64,000 nucleotides of DNA, taken from positions 1-64,000 of the forward strand of contig CALTTG010000016.1 in NCBI GenBank assembly GCA_943908475.1, given 5' to 3'. The notes under the pieces are model-generated. The model searched no databases. It saw only the letters and a program-made list of their open reading frames with translations, and had not been told where the DNA came from. Positions within the stretch are counted from its first letter, which is position 1. Each line of letters begins with the position of its first letter. The translations under genes were made by a program, and so were the position numbers. Shown here piece by piece: positions 25,931-36,200 of the stretch. The DNA comes from an uncultured Burkholderiales bacterium (GTDB lineage Bacteria; Pseudomonadota; Gammaproteobacteria; Burkholderiales; Burkholderiaceae_C).

Positions 25931-25936
25931 TACAAT
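25931..25936 (+). promoter_or_regulatory. Possible -10 element for lysS
   Basis: TACAAT lies 28 bases before the lysS ATG, in the short divergent region with the flippase gene. No good -35 hexamer is present at 16-18 bases upstream, so the call is tentative. Confidence 0.3.
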
Positions 25937-25964
25937 CGAGGGTTTGATCCCTCTGCTGCGCACC

Positions 25965-27494
<1,530 letters not shown>

Positions 27495-27731
27495 CCCGCT
27501 TACATCTGTTCACACGAGTCCCTCGCATTGGGGGCAACGAAAGGCAGCCGGCACACGGACAATGTGAAACACAACGTTTCACCCCCGTGGCCGGCCTCGA
27601 AGCCTGCAACGTCAGAACAAGCATCAGGGAGCGGCGCCTCGACAGCGTCACCAATGCCTGCACCGACCCGCGCCTTCGCGGCGGTGCAGTGGCTGACGAC
27701 GCGTGCGCTCAAAAGGCTGGCACTTCATGCC
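27495..27731 (+). other. Intergenic region before the outer-membrane beta-barrel gene
   Basis: These 237 bases stay open in the frame of the following gene, but the translation is low in recognisable character and the signal peptide begins only at 27732. I see no terminator for lysS with a T-tract and no clear promoter. Confidence 0.4.
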
Positions 27732-28982
27732 ATGTCGCCCATCCACACCCCCGATTCGTCTTCCCCTGCGCCCGCCTTGCAGCTGAGCGCCTTCATCACT
27801 GCCGCAGCCCTGTTGGGACTGAACGGCGTCGCCCAAGCCCAATGTGTGCAGGCGCCCATCGTCGTCGATGAAGAGGCGCCCATCATCATCGAGCCTGAAG
27901 TTGGCTTCGAGCGCGCCGTGCTCAACGGCAACCGCATGCGATTGCTGGCCGACAGCGTCAGCGCCCTCGACACGGTCCGCGGCGACGGTGACACCATCGT
28001 CAACAACGAAGGCGACTTCTTGGAAGACTTCACCGCCGAAGTGACGCTCAGTCCCACCGACGCCGAGTGCCTGTCCGACAACTTCAGCGCGCCCCTGTTG
28101 GCCTCGGGCATGAACCAGTTGCGCACCCACATGCAAGACAGCTTGAACCGTCTGATCCGCCATCGACAGACCGCTCAAGGCAACGGCACGCGCATGTACC
28201 TGCTGGGGGGCAACCAGTTCTCCACCGAGGATGGCAAGGGCCTGCGCATGCGCGCGCACCGGACGGACCTGGTGCTCGGTGCCGACCACCGCTTCAACAC
28301 CCGCTGGACCGCAGGTGCCTCGATGGCCCATGGCAAGCCGCTGATGAAGTGGTCCGATGGTTCTCGTGCCGATGGCAGCGCCACCACCTTGACCGCGTAT
28401 GGCAGCTGGAGCCCCACCGACACCCGCTATGTGGCCGCTGCCGTGAGCATGGACCACACCCGGTATGCGGTCAGCGGTGGCAGCACCATCGGCAGCGCCC
28501 AGACCACCCACGCCAAGGCCCTGGCCACCGGCATCAGCGTGACCGCAGGCCAGGACTTCCAAGTGGGCAGCCTCGGCTGGTCACCCTATGTGCGCCTGGA
28601 CAGCATCCACGCCCGCATGGGTGACATGGGCAGCTCGCGAGGCCGCCAGACGGGCCACACAAGCGCGGTGGCACTGGGCGCTCAGGCCAGCCACAGCGTA
28701 CCGATGACCTGGGGGGTGCTGGTGCCTCACGCGCGCCTGGAATGGCAGCGGGTGCTGCAATGGAAGATGGGCGGATCGTCGGCCCATGTGCACGCCTTGA
28801 GCCAGGCCTCGCTGGGTGGCATCGACCCCACGCGCCCGGACCGTGACCAGGGGCAGGCCGCCATGGGCCTCTCGGGCGTGCTGCACAACGGCGTGTCCTT
28901 GTTCGCCGACTACGAACAGGTCTTCGAAGCCCGCGACATCGACAGCTGGAAGTTCACGCTCGGCGTGCGTGCCGAGCTGTGA
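27732..28982 (+). CDS. Autotransporter-type outer-membrane beta-barrel protein without passenger
   Basis: Protein of 416 residues. A signal peptide ends near GLNGVAQAQ, and about 130 residues follow that are acidic (VVDEEAPIIIEPEVGFE) and partly helical. The C-terminal ~270 residues alternate polar and hydrophobic residues as in an autotransporter barrel: MYLLGGNQFSTED, GADHRFNTRWTAGASMAHG, TTLTAYGSWSPTDTRYVAAA and so on. The protein ends in a typical barrel C-terminus (SWKFTLGVRAEL). There is no adhesin- or protease-like passenger, so it may act as a porin-like barrel or surface protein. The caspase-like gene is convergent just downstream. Confidence 0.75.
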   Translation: MSPIHTPDSSSPAPALQLSAFITAAALLGLNGVAQAQCVQAPIVVDEEAPIIIEPEVGFERAVLNGNRMRLLADSVSALDTVRGDGDTIVNNEGDFLEDFTAEVTLSPTDAECLSDNFSAPLLASGMNQLRTHMQDSLNRLIRHRQTAQGNGTRMYLLGGNQFSTEDGKGLRMRAHRTDLVLGADHRFNTRWTAGASMAHGKPLMKWSDGSRADGSATTLTAYGSWSPTDTRYVAAAVSMDHTRYAVSGGSTIGSAQTTHAKALATGISVTAGQDFQVGSLGWSPYVRLDSIHARMGDMGSSRGRQTGHTSAVALGAQASHSVPMTWGVLVPHARLEWQRVLQWKMGGSSAHVHALSQASLGGIDPTRPDRDQGQAAMGLSGVLHNGVSLFADYEQVFEARDIDSWKFTLGVRAEL

Positions 28983-28999
28983 CCCCGTCGTGATGCAAG

Positions 29000-29020
29000 G
29001 GTGCCCCTCAGAGGGGCACC
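29000..29020. terminator. Hairpin between convergent beta-barrel and caspase-like genes
   Basis: GGTGCCCCTC (29000-29009) and GAGGGGCACC (29011-29020) form a near-perfect palindrome at the meeting point of two convergent genes and include the last codons of the minus-strand gene. There is no T-tract on either side, so terminator function is uncertain. Confidence 0.4.
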
Positions 29021-30711
29021 AGCACGAAGTCTCCCGCCTCGTGCCCCGCAAACCCGATGGGTGCGTACTGGGGCTGCTGGGGCAGCTTCAGACGCCGCGA
29101 CAGGTGCGCAAACCGGGCCGACACCGCTGAGAAAAACTCTTGGGCGGCCACGGGACCTCGCACCTGATTCAAGGTGTCCAACAGGCTGCGTGCGAACAAG
29201 GAATGCTCGATGCTGCCCCCATCCACCACGGGCTCCAAGCCCCCGGAGGTCATGGCCACGCGCACCCGCTGACTGGCCAGGTGGGACAGCGGCGCATGGC
29301 GCTGTGCATGCCCAATGGCTTGATCGACGGAAGGAATCAGCGAGCGCACCAAGGTGCCGGAATAGCAGGAGTCGGCAATGACCATGACGTGGCGGGCTGA
29401 CATGGCGGCCAGTTGATCGGTCACGTCGATGACCGACACCCATTGCGCCAAGTCTTTCACCTCGGCATCCACCGGGATCCAGTAGCCACGCGCGGTGTCG
29501 GGGTCCATCTGACCATGGCCGGCGTAGTACACCACCACCTGGTCATCAGGCCCCGCTTGCCGACGCAAACGGCTGAGTGAAGCCAGGATCTGCTGGCGCG
29601 ACGCGTTGACCAAGGAAGTGACTTGGAACCCGAAGCGCTCGCGCAAAGCAGCCGCCACCGCCTGACTGTCCGCCTGAGGGGTCTCAAGGGGCGTCCAATG
29701 CTTGTAGGCTTGGTTGCCGATCACCAGCGCCAGCCGACGGCCTTTTTTCAGCACCTCGGGCAAGGGCACACCTGCCGCTGGGGGCTGCTGGGCCAGCACG
29801 GCCGCCACATCCACCGGCGCCGGAGCGTCTGCCACCGATGGGGGCGCAGAACGCTGCATCAGCGACATCCGGGCCTGGGCGGCTTGCCCGCTTCGATCCA
29901 CCGCATTCACCTGAACCAGCGTGCTCTGGGCCCCCACCGCGACGGGGATGTCGAGGAAGCCCTGCGCATCCGGTTCACGCGCGATGCCATTGACCTCCAC
30001 CGATTGAAGGCCGAGGGGCGCACTGACCCGCGCCACCACGGTTGCCTGGCCTGCTGGGGCCTGAACCTCAACCACGCCACCGGTCGGACGGGGCAGCGGC
30101 GAAGCCACCGGCGCGATGAACTCCACGGTGGGACCGGCCTTGGGCGCAAACACCAGGCCCGTGATGCTGCCACCGCTGGCGGCCATCAAGAGCTCTTCCA
30201 TCCGAGACGCCCCCGAGGAGGGCGCCCCAGTGGCTGATGTGGCCCCATCAGCCCCAGCGCCCACGGCGGTGGCGGCCATGGCCGCGAGGTTGAAGCGAGC
30301 GCGCGGCACACCCTGGGCCGCCGCTTTCTCGTACCAGGCCTTGGCCAATGCCGTTTTGCCCTGCTGCTCGTACAGCTCGCCCAAGGTCACTTGCGCCTCG
30401 GGCACCCCATCGGCCGCCAGAGGCGCCCAGACCTTGGTGGCCGCCATCACATGGTCCTGCAACTCGATGTACTCGCCCCCACCGGCCGCGCAGGTTTGCG
30501 GCGACACACGGGCCGCCCGACGTGGCGTGACGCTGGTGCTGAACGCCCCAAGGCGTCGCACCTGCCCGGGAAACAGGCAATGCACCAGGCCGTCTTCGGC
30601 CGACGTGTCTTGCGCTTGCAAACGCTCCAGGGTGTCGGCGCGGGCCACACCTGTGCACAGCAGGGCCGCCAGGGCGATGACGGCCGGGCGCGTCAGGGGG
30701 TGAGCGTTCAT
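29008..30711 (-). CDS. Secreted caspase-like (peptidase C14) protein with Sel1-like and beta-sandwich regions
   Basis: Protein of 567 residues. Order of parts: signal peptide (MNAHPLTRPAVIALAALLCT, ending ARA), a Sel1/TPR-like stretch (GVPEAQVTLGELYEQQGKTA, then AWYEKAAAQGVPRARFNLAA), an Ig-like beta region (QATVVARVSAPLGLQSVEVN), and a C-terminal caspase-hemoglobinase domain from GRRLALVIGNQAY. The catalytic His is in VVVYYAGHGQMD (about residue 399) and the Cys in VMVIADSCYSGTL (about 449), both intact. The signal peptide places it in the periplasm or outside. The OmpA-like gene lies 4 bases upstream on the same strand, so the two work together. Target proteins are unknown. Confidence 0.85.
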   Translation of the reverse strand: MNAHPLTRPAVIALAALLCTGVARADTLERLQAQDTSAEDGLVHCLFPGQVRRLGAFSTSVTPRRAARVSPQTCAAGGGEYIELQDHVMAATKVWAPLAADGVPEAQVTLGELYEQQGKTALAKAWYEKAAAQGVPRARFNLAAMAATAVGAGADGATSATGAPSSGASRMEELLMAASGGSITGLVFAPKAGPTVEFIAPVASPLPRPTGGVVEVQAPAGQATVVARVSAPLGLQSVEVNGIAREPDAQGFLDIPVAVGAQSTLVQVNAVDRSGQAAQARMSLMQRSAPPSVADAPAPVDVAAVLAQQPPAAGVPLPEVLKKGRRLALVIGNQAYKHWTPLETPQADSQAVAAALRERFGFQVTSLVNASRQQILASLSRLRRQAGPDDQVVVYYAGHGQMDPDTARGYWIPVDAEVKDLAQWVSVIDVTDQLAAMSARHVMVIADSCYSGTLVRSLIPSVDQAIGHAQRHAPLSHLASQRVRVAMTSGGLEPVVDGGSIEHSLFARSLLDTLNQVRGPVAAQEFFSAVSARFAHLSRRLKLPQQPQYAPIGFAGHEAGDFVLVPL

Positions 30712-30715
30712 GGCG

Positions 30716-31315
30716 TCAACCGGCGCGGAACTGCACCCGGCGGTTGCGCGGGCTGTAGGGGTCGGTGTCGATCGGCTTGCGGGGGCCCTTGCCGTCAACC
30801 GCCAGCGCCTTCGCAGGCAAACCCTTGGTGAGCACGAGGTAGTCGCGCACCGCCTGGGCACGCTTGAGCGACAGGGCGTCGTTGTAGGACACGCGGCCCT
30901 TGGCATCGGTGTGGCCTTCGATGACCACCTTGACCGTGCCCTCGGTCAGGCGGATGCCTTCGGCGATGGTGTTGAGCTGCACCCGCGCCTGCGGCGTGAG
31001 CTGGGCGGAATCAAAGCCGAAGGTGACGGGCACCGACAATGCGCTCGCCTCAGACACTTTGGCCACCGGCTTTTGCACCAGTGCGGCAAAAGGAGAACCC
31101 GCGGGCATCTGGCCTCGGGTTTTCTGGTTCTCGGCCGCACCGCGCGAGAGGATGTCGGCCACGTCTTGGGCCGAGACTTCTTGCCCTTCGCCATAGACCA
31201 TCACCGATTGGGCGTGCGCCCCGGAGACGGCGCAGGCCACCAGTCCGAAAAACAGAGAAAAAGTGCCAGCGAATCGACGACCGGCCAGAGCCAGCCCGTG
31301 TTGTTGGGGTGTCAT
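30716..31315 (-). CDS. OmpA-family peptidoglycan-binding protein
   Basis: Protein of 199 residues with a signal peptide (FAGTFSLFFGLVACAVSGAHA). A short linker leads to a C-terminal OmpA domain: VTFGFDSAQLTPQARVQL, then VVIEGHTDAKGRVSYNDALS and LKRAQAVRDYL. The NxxLSxxRA-type peptidoglycan-binding motif is present as NDALSLKRAQAV. It has no N-terminal beta-barrel, so it is a periplasmic anchor domain. It precedes the caspase-like gene by 4 bases in the same operon and may tether it or sense the cell wall. Confidence 0.88.
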   Translation of the reverse strand: MTPQQHGLALAGRRFAGTFSLFFGLVACAVSGAHAQSVMVYGEGQEVSAQDVADILSRGAAENQKTRGQMPAGSPFAALVQKPVAKVSEASALSVPVTFGFDSAQLTPQARVQLNTIAEGIRLTEGTVKVVIEGHTDAKGRVSYNDALSLKRAQAVRDYLVLTKGLPAKALAVDGKGPRKPIDTDPYSPRNRRVQFRAG

Positions 31316-31420
31316 GATGAAAATCCCTGAAGGTTCAAAACTGTTTGCTCCATTTTTCCATGCGAGCATGTGCCATGTCCCCCCCTGAGAGGGGGAAGGC
31401 GCGTCCAACCCAGAAATCTC

Positions 31421-33622
31421 ATGAGCCACGCCCACACCGCCTCCAGCCTGCCTGTTTCCACCCGCACCGTGCAGGGCGCCTGCAACCTGTGCGAGGCCAT
31501 TTGCGGCCTGACCTTCACCGTCGAAACCCAAGGCACGCACGAACGCATCGTGTCCATCAAGGGCAACGAGGCCGACCCGCTGTCGCGCGGGCACATCTGC
31601 CCCAAGGCCGTGGCCCTGAAAGACCTGCACGAAGACCCCGACCGCCTGCGCCAGCCCGTGCGCCGCGTGGTGAGCAACGGCCAGACCACCTGGCAACCGA
31701 TCAGCTGGGACCAGGCCTTCGACCTGGTCGTGGAACAACTGGCTCGCGTGCGCGAACAGCATGGCTCGCAGGCCGTGGCCGTGTACCAGGGCAACCCCAG
31801 CGTGCACAACTGGGGCAACATCACCCACGCCCAGACTTTCCTGGGCCAGCTCAAGACCCGGCACCGCTATTCGGCCACCTCGGTCGACCAGCTGCCGCAT
31901 CACCTGGTGTCGCACTGGCTGTATGGGCACCAGATGCGCATTCCGGTGCCCGACATCGACCGCACGCAGTTCATGCTGATCCTGGGCGGCAACCCCATGG
32001 CCAGCAATGGCAGCCTGATGACGGTGCCCGATGTGCGCGCCCGTTTCAAGGCCTTGAAAGAGCGCGGTGGCCAGCTGGTGGTGGTCGACCCCCGCCGCAC
32101 GGAAACCGCCGCCCTGGCGCATGAACACCTGGCCATCGAGCCCGGCACCGATGCGGCTTGGCTGCTGGCGCTGTTGTACACCCTGTTCGACGAGCAACTG
32201 CTGCGCCCCCGCCGCTGGGACGGGCTGCTGCAGCACATCGAGGCCGTGCAACAGGCCGTGCAGGCCTTCAGCCCCGAGGCCATGGCGGCGGTCACGGGCA
32301 TCGACGCAGCCACCACCCGCCGCATGGCACGCGCCCTGGCCAGCTCAGAAGCCGGTGTGGTGTATGGGCGCATGGGCGTGTCGACCCAGGCGCATGGCGT
32401 GGTCTGCCAATGGGCCATCCAGGTGCTGAACCTGCTGTGCGGCCAGGTCGACCACGAAGGGGGTGCACTGCTGACATCGCCCGCCGTGAACCTGATCCAG
32501 ATGGGCCTGATGGGCAAGGGCCATTTCGATGTGTGGCGCAGCCGCGTGCGGGGGGCCCCCGAATTCAACGGCGAGTTGCCCGTGGCCGTGATGGCCGAAG
32601 AAATGCTCACGCCCGGCCAGGGCCAGGTGCGCGCCCTGATCACCTCGTGTGGCAACCCGGTGCTGTCCACCCCCAACGGCCAGCAGCTCGACCGCGCGCT
32701 GCAAGGGCTGGACTTCATGGTGGCCATCGACTTCTTCATCAACGAGACCACCCGCCATGCCGACGTGATCCTGCCGCCCACCTGCTTCGTCGAGCACGAC
32801 CACTACGACCTGGTCTTCCTGCACCTGGCCGTGCGCAACGTGGCCCGCTACAGCGAGCCCGTGGTGGCCCCGGCCGATGGCAGCCTGCACGACTGGCAGA
32901 TCTACAGCGAGCTGGCCCGCCGCTACGCCCGCCGCCTGTGGGGCGTGGAGAGCAAGAGCACCCTGGGCCGCCTGAAGGGCATGGCCATGCGCGCGGCCCT
33001 GACCCGCCTGAGCCCCAAGCGCCTGCTGCAGCTGGGCCTGGGCCGCAAGGGCGCCCGCGTGACCTGGGACGAGCTCAAGCAGCACCCCGAAGGCATCGAC
33101 CTGGGTCCGCTGGAGCCGCAGCTGGTCGACGCCCTGAAAAGACAGAACCGCCGCGTGAACCTGATGCCCGACCGCATCGCGCAAGAGTTGCCGCGCCTGG
33201 TGCAGGCCTTCGTGACCGAACCGGCCAGCCCCACGGCCCTGCGCCTGATCGGCCGGCGCGACGTGCGCAGCAACAACTCGTGGATGCACAACACCGAGCG
33301 TCTGGTGTCGGGCAAGCCGCGCTGCACGCTGTACATGCACCCGGCCGACGCCGAGGCCCGCCAGCTCAGCGAAGGCCAGGTGGTGCGCATTGCCTCGCGC
33401 GTGGGCGAGGTGCGGGCGCCCGTGCACATCACGCCCGACATGCGCCCGGGCGTGGTCAGCCTGCCGCACGGCTGGGGCCATGACCGCGCCGGCACCCAGC
33501 TGCGGGTGGCCCAGGCCCATGCCGGGGTGTCCATCAATGACCTGACCGACGACCAGCTCACCGACGGCATCAGCGGCAATGCCGCATTCAGTGCCACGCC
33601 GGTGCACGTGATCGCGGCATGA
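31421..33622 (+). CDS. Molybdopterin oxidoreductase, [4Fe-4S] type (formate dehydrogenase/BisC-like)
   Basis: Protein of 733 residues. The N-terminal iron-sulfur motif is CNLCEAICGL with the fourth Cys in GHICPKAVAL. The molybdopterin domain follows (GNPSVHNWGNITHAQTFLGQ, VVVDPRRTETA, NPVLSTPNGQQLD). The C-terminal Mo-dinucleotide-binding domain contains NNSWMHNTERL and LPHGWGHD. There is no Tat signal, so it is cytoplasmic. The family oxidises or reduces small substrates by two electrons; the substrate and electron partner here are unknown, because no ferredoxin or NADH subunit gene is adjacent. The LysR gene begins one base after the stop. Confidence 0.88.
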   Translation: MSHAHTASSLPVSTRTVQGACNLCEAICGLTFTVETQGTHERIVSIKGNEADPLSRGHICPKAVALKDLHEDPDRLRQPVRRVVSNGQTTWQPISWDQAFDLVVEQLARVREQHGSQAVAVYQGNPSVHNWGNITHAQTFLGQLKTRHRYSATSVDQLPHHLVSHWLYGHQMRIPVPDIDRTQFMLILGGNPMASNGSLMTVPDVRARFKALKERGGQLVVVDPRRTETAALAHEHLAIEPGTDAAWLLALLYTLFDEQLLRPRRWDGLLQHIEAVQQAVQAFSPEAMAAVTGIDAATTRRMARALASSEAGVVYGRMGVSTQAHGVVCQWAIQVLNLLCGQVDHEGGALLTSPAVNLIQMGLMGKGHFDVWRSRVRGAPEFNGELPVAVMAEEMLTPGQGQVRALITSCGNPVLSTPNGQQLDRALQGLDFMVAIDFFINETTRHADVILPPTCFVEHDHYDLVFLHLAVRNVARYSEPVVAPADGSLHDWQIYSELARRYARRLWGVESKSTLGRLKGMAMRAALTRLSPKRLLQLGLGRKGARVTWDELKQHPEGIDLGPLEPQLVDALKRQNRRVNLMPDRIAQELPRLVQAFVTEPASPTALRLIGRRDVRSNNSWMHNTERLVSGKPRCTLYMHPADAEARQLSEGQVVRIASRVGEVRAPVHITPDMRPGVVSLPHGWGHDRAGTQLRVAQAHAGVSINDLTDDQLTDGISGNAAFSATPVHVIAA

Positions 33623-33623
33623 C

Positions 33624-34520
33624 ATGCAACGACCGCCACCCTTGCAATGGTTGCCCACCTTCGAGGCCGCCGCCAGGCTGCTGAGCTTCAGCAAAGCGGC
33701 CGAGGAGTTGCATGTCACCACGGCCGCCGTGAGCCAGCAAATTCGGCAATTGGAAGCCCACCTGGGCTTGCCGCTGTTTCGGCGCCTGCCCCGGCAGGTG
33801 GCGCTGACCGATGCCGGACAGCAGTTTGCGGCACTGGCCACCAGCCTGCTGGCCCAGTACCGACAAGGCCATGCGGACCTCATGCACCACCACACACGCC
33901 CGGTGCTGCGCCTGAGCATGACGCCAATGGTGGCGCAAGAGTTGCTCATTCCTGTGCTGGCTGCGTTCCAGGCCGACCACCCTGGCGTGAGCGTCAGCTT
34001 GGATGCGCGCATGGACCTGGTCGACTTCGATCAAGAGCCCATTGACGCCGCCATCCGTGTGGGCTCAGGACCGTGGCCCGGCCTGCAGGCCTGGCCCTTG
34101 TGCGACTGCGTGGCCGCCATCGTGGCAGCCCCCTCCGCGTTGGCGCGCCACCCCATCCGAACGCTCGACGACCTGGCCTCGCACACCTTGATTCACCCCC
34201 GGCAGTCGCAACTGGACTGGCAAACCGCCGCTCGCCACTTGGGGCTGGACACGCTGCCCCGCCGAGCGGACTTGGTGCTGGAGTCCGACCTGTCGGCCCT
34301 GAAAGCCGCCGAGCAAGGCCTCGGACTGGCCTTGTGTCTGTTGCCTGCATCGCCTGACATTCAAACAAGGCTGGTGCCGCCCGGTCGGCTGGCCTTCGTG
34401 TTGCCGCCACTGCCATTGCCTGACCCCGCCTGGTTCGTGTTTCGTCCCCACACCGGAAAAGACGATTTGATCCGGCAAGCGTACGAATGGATCCGCTCAG
34501 AGATCACCCCAGACAGTTAA
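33624..34520 (+). CDS. LysR-family transcriptional regulator (GcvA-like)
   Basis: Protein of 298 residues. The helix-turn-helix lies at about 8-65 (FEAAARLLSFSKAAEELHVT, then AAVSQQIRQLEAHLGLPLF). The effector domain begins near residue 95 (LRLSMTPMVAQELLIPVLAA). The text resembles GcvA-type regulators (PIDAAIRVGSGPWPGL). It starts one base after the molybdopterin oxidoreductase stop, an unusually close arrangement for a LysR gene, so it may regulate its own operon. A palindrome GTTAAG-N5-CTTAAC overlaps its stop. Confidence 0.9.
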   Translation: MQRPPPLQWLPTFEAAARLLSFSKAAEELHVTTAAVSQQIRQLEAHLGLPLFRRLPRQVALTDAGQQFAALATSLLAQYRQGHADLMHHHTRPVLRLSMTPMVAQELLIPVLAAFQADHPGVSVSLDARMDLVDFDQEPIDAAIRVGSGPWPGLQAWPLCDCVAAIVAAPSALARHPIRTLDDLASHTLIHPRQSQLDWQTAARHLGLDTLPRRADLVLESDLSALKAAEQGLGLALCLLPASPDIQTRLVPPGRLAFVLPPLPLPDPAWFVFRPHTGKDDLIRQAYEWIRSEITPDS

Positions 34521-34532
34521 GGAAAACTTAAC
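34516..34532. promoter_or_regulatory. Palindrome GTTAAG-N5-CTTAAC overlapping the LysR stop
   Basis: A perfect 6-base inverted repeat with a 5-base spacer includes the TAA stop and lies about 85 bases before the DUF2306 gene. It lacks the T-tract of a terminator. It could be an operator for the downstream gene or chance. Confidence 0.3.
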
Positions 34533-34617
34533 AACCCAGCAGGAATGATCGTTTGTCAGGCCTGGGGGCGCTGCCTACAGTCGCAGCGTCCAATCACCGG
34601 CATTTGCCCTCATTCCC

Positions 34618-36192
34618 ATGGCCTCAGACACCCTGGCGCGTCCGCCACTGCGCCCCCCGCTACCTCGGTCACCGAGTGACCGCCCTTGGGCCACCCTTTA
34701 TGTGCTGCTGGTGGCCGCCCTGATGGCCCTGACCGGCGTCATTGCCCTGACCGAGGGCGTGACCCGCTACTGGCCGCAATGGCAGCAAGCCGTCTCGCCT
34801 GCCGAGGTCCAGACCCAGCTGCAGGCCTTGCGCGCCACACCCGATCTGGCGCAAATGGCTCAGTTCAGCCGCGAGATGGCCTGGCTGTCGGCCGCCACCA
34901 CCCCAGAGCGCTTCCTGGATTCGAAGCTGCCCGACCACGGGGTCTACTTGGCCACGATGCCCGCCATGAACAGGGCACTGCTGACGAGCCACATCTTCCT
35001 GGGTGTGTTTTGCATGCTCTTTGGTGGCCTGCAGTTCTGGCCGTGGCTCAGGCGCCGTCACATGCGATTGCATCGCACCTTGGGGACGCTGTACGTCGTC
35101 ACCGCGCCGCTGTCGGTGCTGCTGTCGCTGGCCTACCTGCTCGTGACCCCGCCTCACCATCTGTACACGCACCTGACGGGCTTTGTCGCCCTGTGGGGGT
35201 TCGGCCTGGGCGCCATCGCCTCGATCGGCATGGCGCTGCGTGCGTTGAAACAACGGCGCCTTCACGAGCACATGGGCTGGATGGCCCTGTCCTTCGGGTG
35301 CCTGATCGTGGCCCCGATGCTGCGCCTGAACTGGGTGTTCACGGCCTGGCTGATGCCCGGCATCGACCAAGAAACCCTCAACATGGTCACGCTGGGCTTC
35401 ATGCTGCCTCAATGCTTGCTGATTGCCCATGGTCTGATGCTGGCCAATCGTCAAGCCCAGGCACGACCGCGACCGCCAGCGGCCTTGCCGTGTGTGCAGT
35501 GGCTCGGGGCGAAGGTGGACCAGGCCTCCGCACTGTGGATCGCGCTGGCCGCCGGGGCCATCGCGTTGACGCTGGGCGTGTTCGCCGTGGGGCATGGGCT
35601 GTCCTCCCTGCCCGGCATGGCCTCGGTGATGGGCGAAGGCCTGATGCAGCGTGAATGGCGCGTGTGGGAGGCATCACCCTGGCTGGGTGGGCTCTTTGGT
35701 GGATCACTCAGCATCGCGCTGGCCCTGGCCGTGTGGCAATGGGTGAGCGGTCCGCTGTCCCGCCGCGCGTCGCCGGTCGTGGGCGTCACGGGGTCTTCGA
35801 TGGCCCTGGTGGTGAGCACCGCTGTGGCGGGCATCAGTGCAGGCGTGATCGGGTGGCGAGTGGGCATTGCCCCAGCCTTGGCCTGGCATCACGGGGGCAC
35901 GTTCTACCTCGTTGAAGGCTTGTTGCTCACGACTTTTGCGCTCCGGCACGTCACGCTTTTGCGGCGTGGATCGCTGGCCCGCTTGCGGGAAGGCCTGGTC
36001 TACCTGCTTGCGGTCCTTCCTGCACCGGCATTGGCCGCTGCCAGCCTCTGGCTGCTCAAAGACCTTCCCCTGCCGGCCGATTACTTCACCAGCGGCCAGG
36101 TTCACCTGCTGGGCAGCGCAGGCGGATCCGGCCTGCTGGCCCTGGCCCTGCTGTACAGCGTGGTGGGTCAAGCGGCCCGCGAACACGGTTGA
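34618..36192 (+). CDS. DUF2306 family multi-pass membrane protein
   Basis: Membrane protein of 524 residues with about eleven to twelve helices. The first half has the DUF2306 layout: HIFLGVFCMLFGGLQFWPWL, RRHMRLHRTLGTLYVVTAPL, then HEHMGWMALSFGCLIVAPML with conserved His and Arg that suggest haem or quinone contacts, although no function is established. The second half has further helices without a known domain. Between the first helix and the DUF2306 part lies a ~90-residue extracytoplasmic loop (SPAEVQTQLQALRATPDLAQ onwards). It precedes the alpha/beta hydrolase gene by 8 bases, suggesting co-transcription. Confidence 0.75.
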   Translation: MASDTLARPPLRPPLPRSPSDRPWATLYVLLVAALMALTGVIALTEGVTRYWPQWQQAVSPAEVQTQLQALRATPDLAQMAQFSREMAWLSAATTPERFLDSKLPDHGVYLATMPAMNRALLTSHIFLGVFCMLFGGLQFWPWLRRRHMRLHRTLGTLYVVTAPLSVLLSLAYLLVTPPHHLYTHLTGFVALWGFGLGAIASIGMALRALKQRRLHEHMGWMALSFGCLIVAPMLRLNWVFTAWLMPGIDQETLNMVTLGFMLPQCLLIAHGLMLANRQAQARPRPPAALPCVQWLGAKVDQASALWIALAAGAIALTLGVFAVGHGLSSLPGMASVMGEGLMQREWRVWEASPWLGGLFGGSLSIALALAVWQWVSGPLSRRASPVVGVTGSSMALVVSTAVAGISAGVIGWRVGIAPALAWHHGGTFYLVEGLLLTTFALRHVTLLRRGSLARLREGLVYLLAVLPAPALAAASLWLLKDLPLPADYFTSGQVHLLGSAGGSGLLALALLYSVVGQAAREHG

Positions 36193-36200
36193 GACCCATC

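Noticed and set aside
27528..27731. N-terminal extension of the beta-barrel protein
   Set aside because: The frame is open, but a clear signal peptide starts only at 27732 and the earlier residues show no conserved feature.
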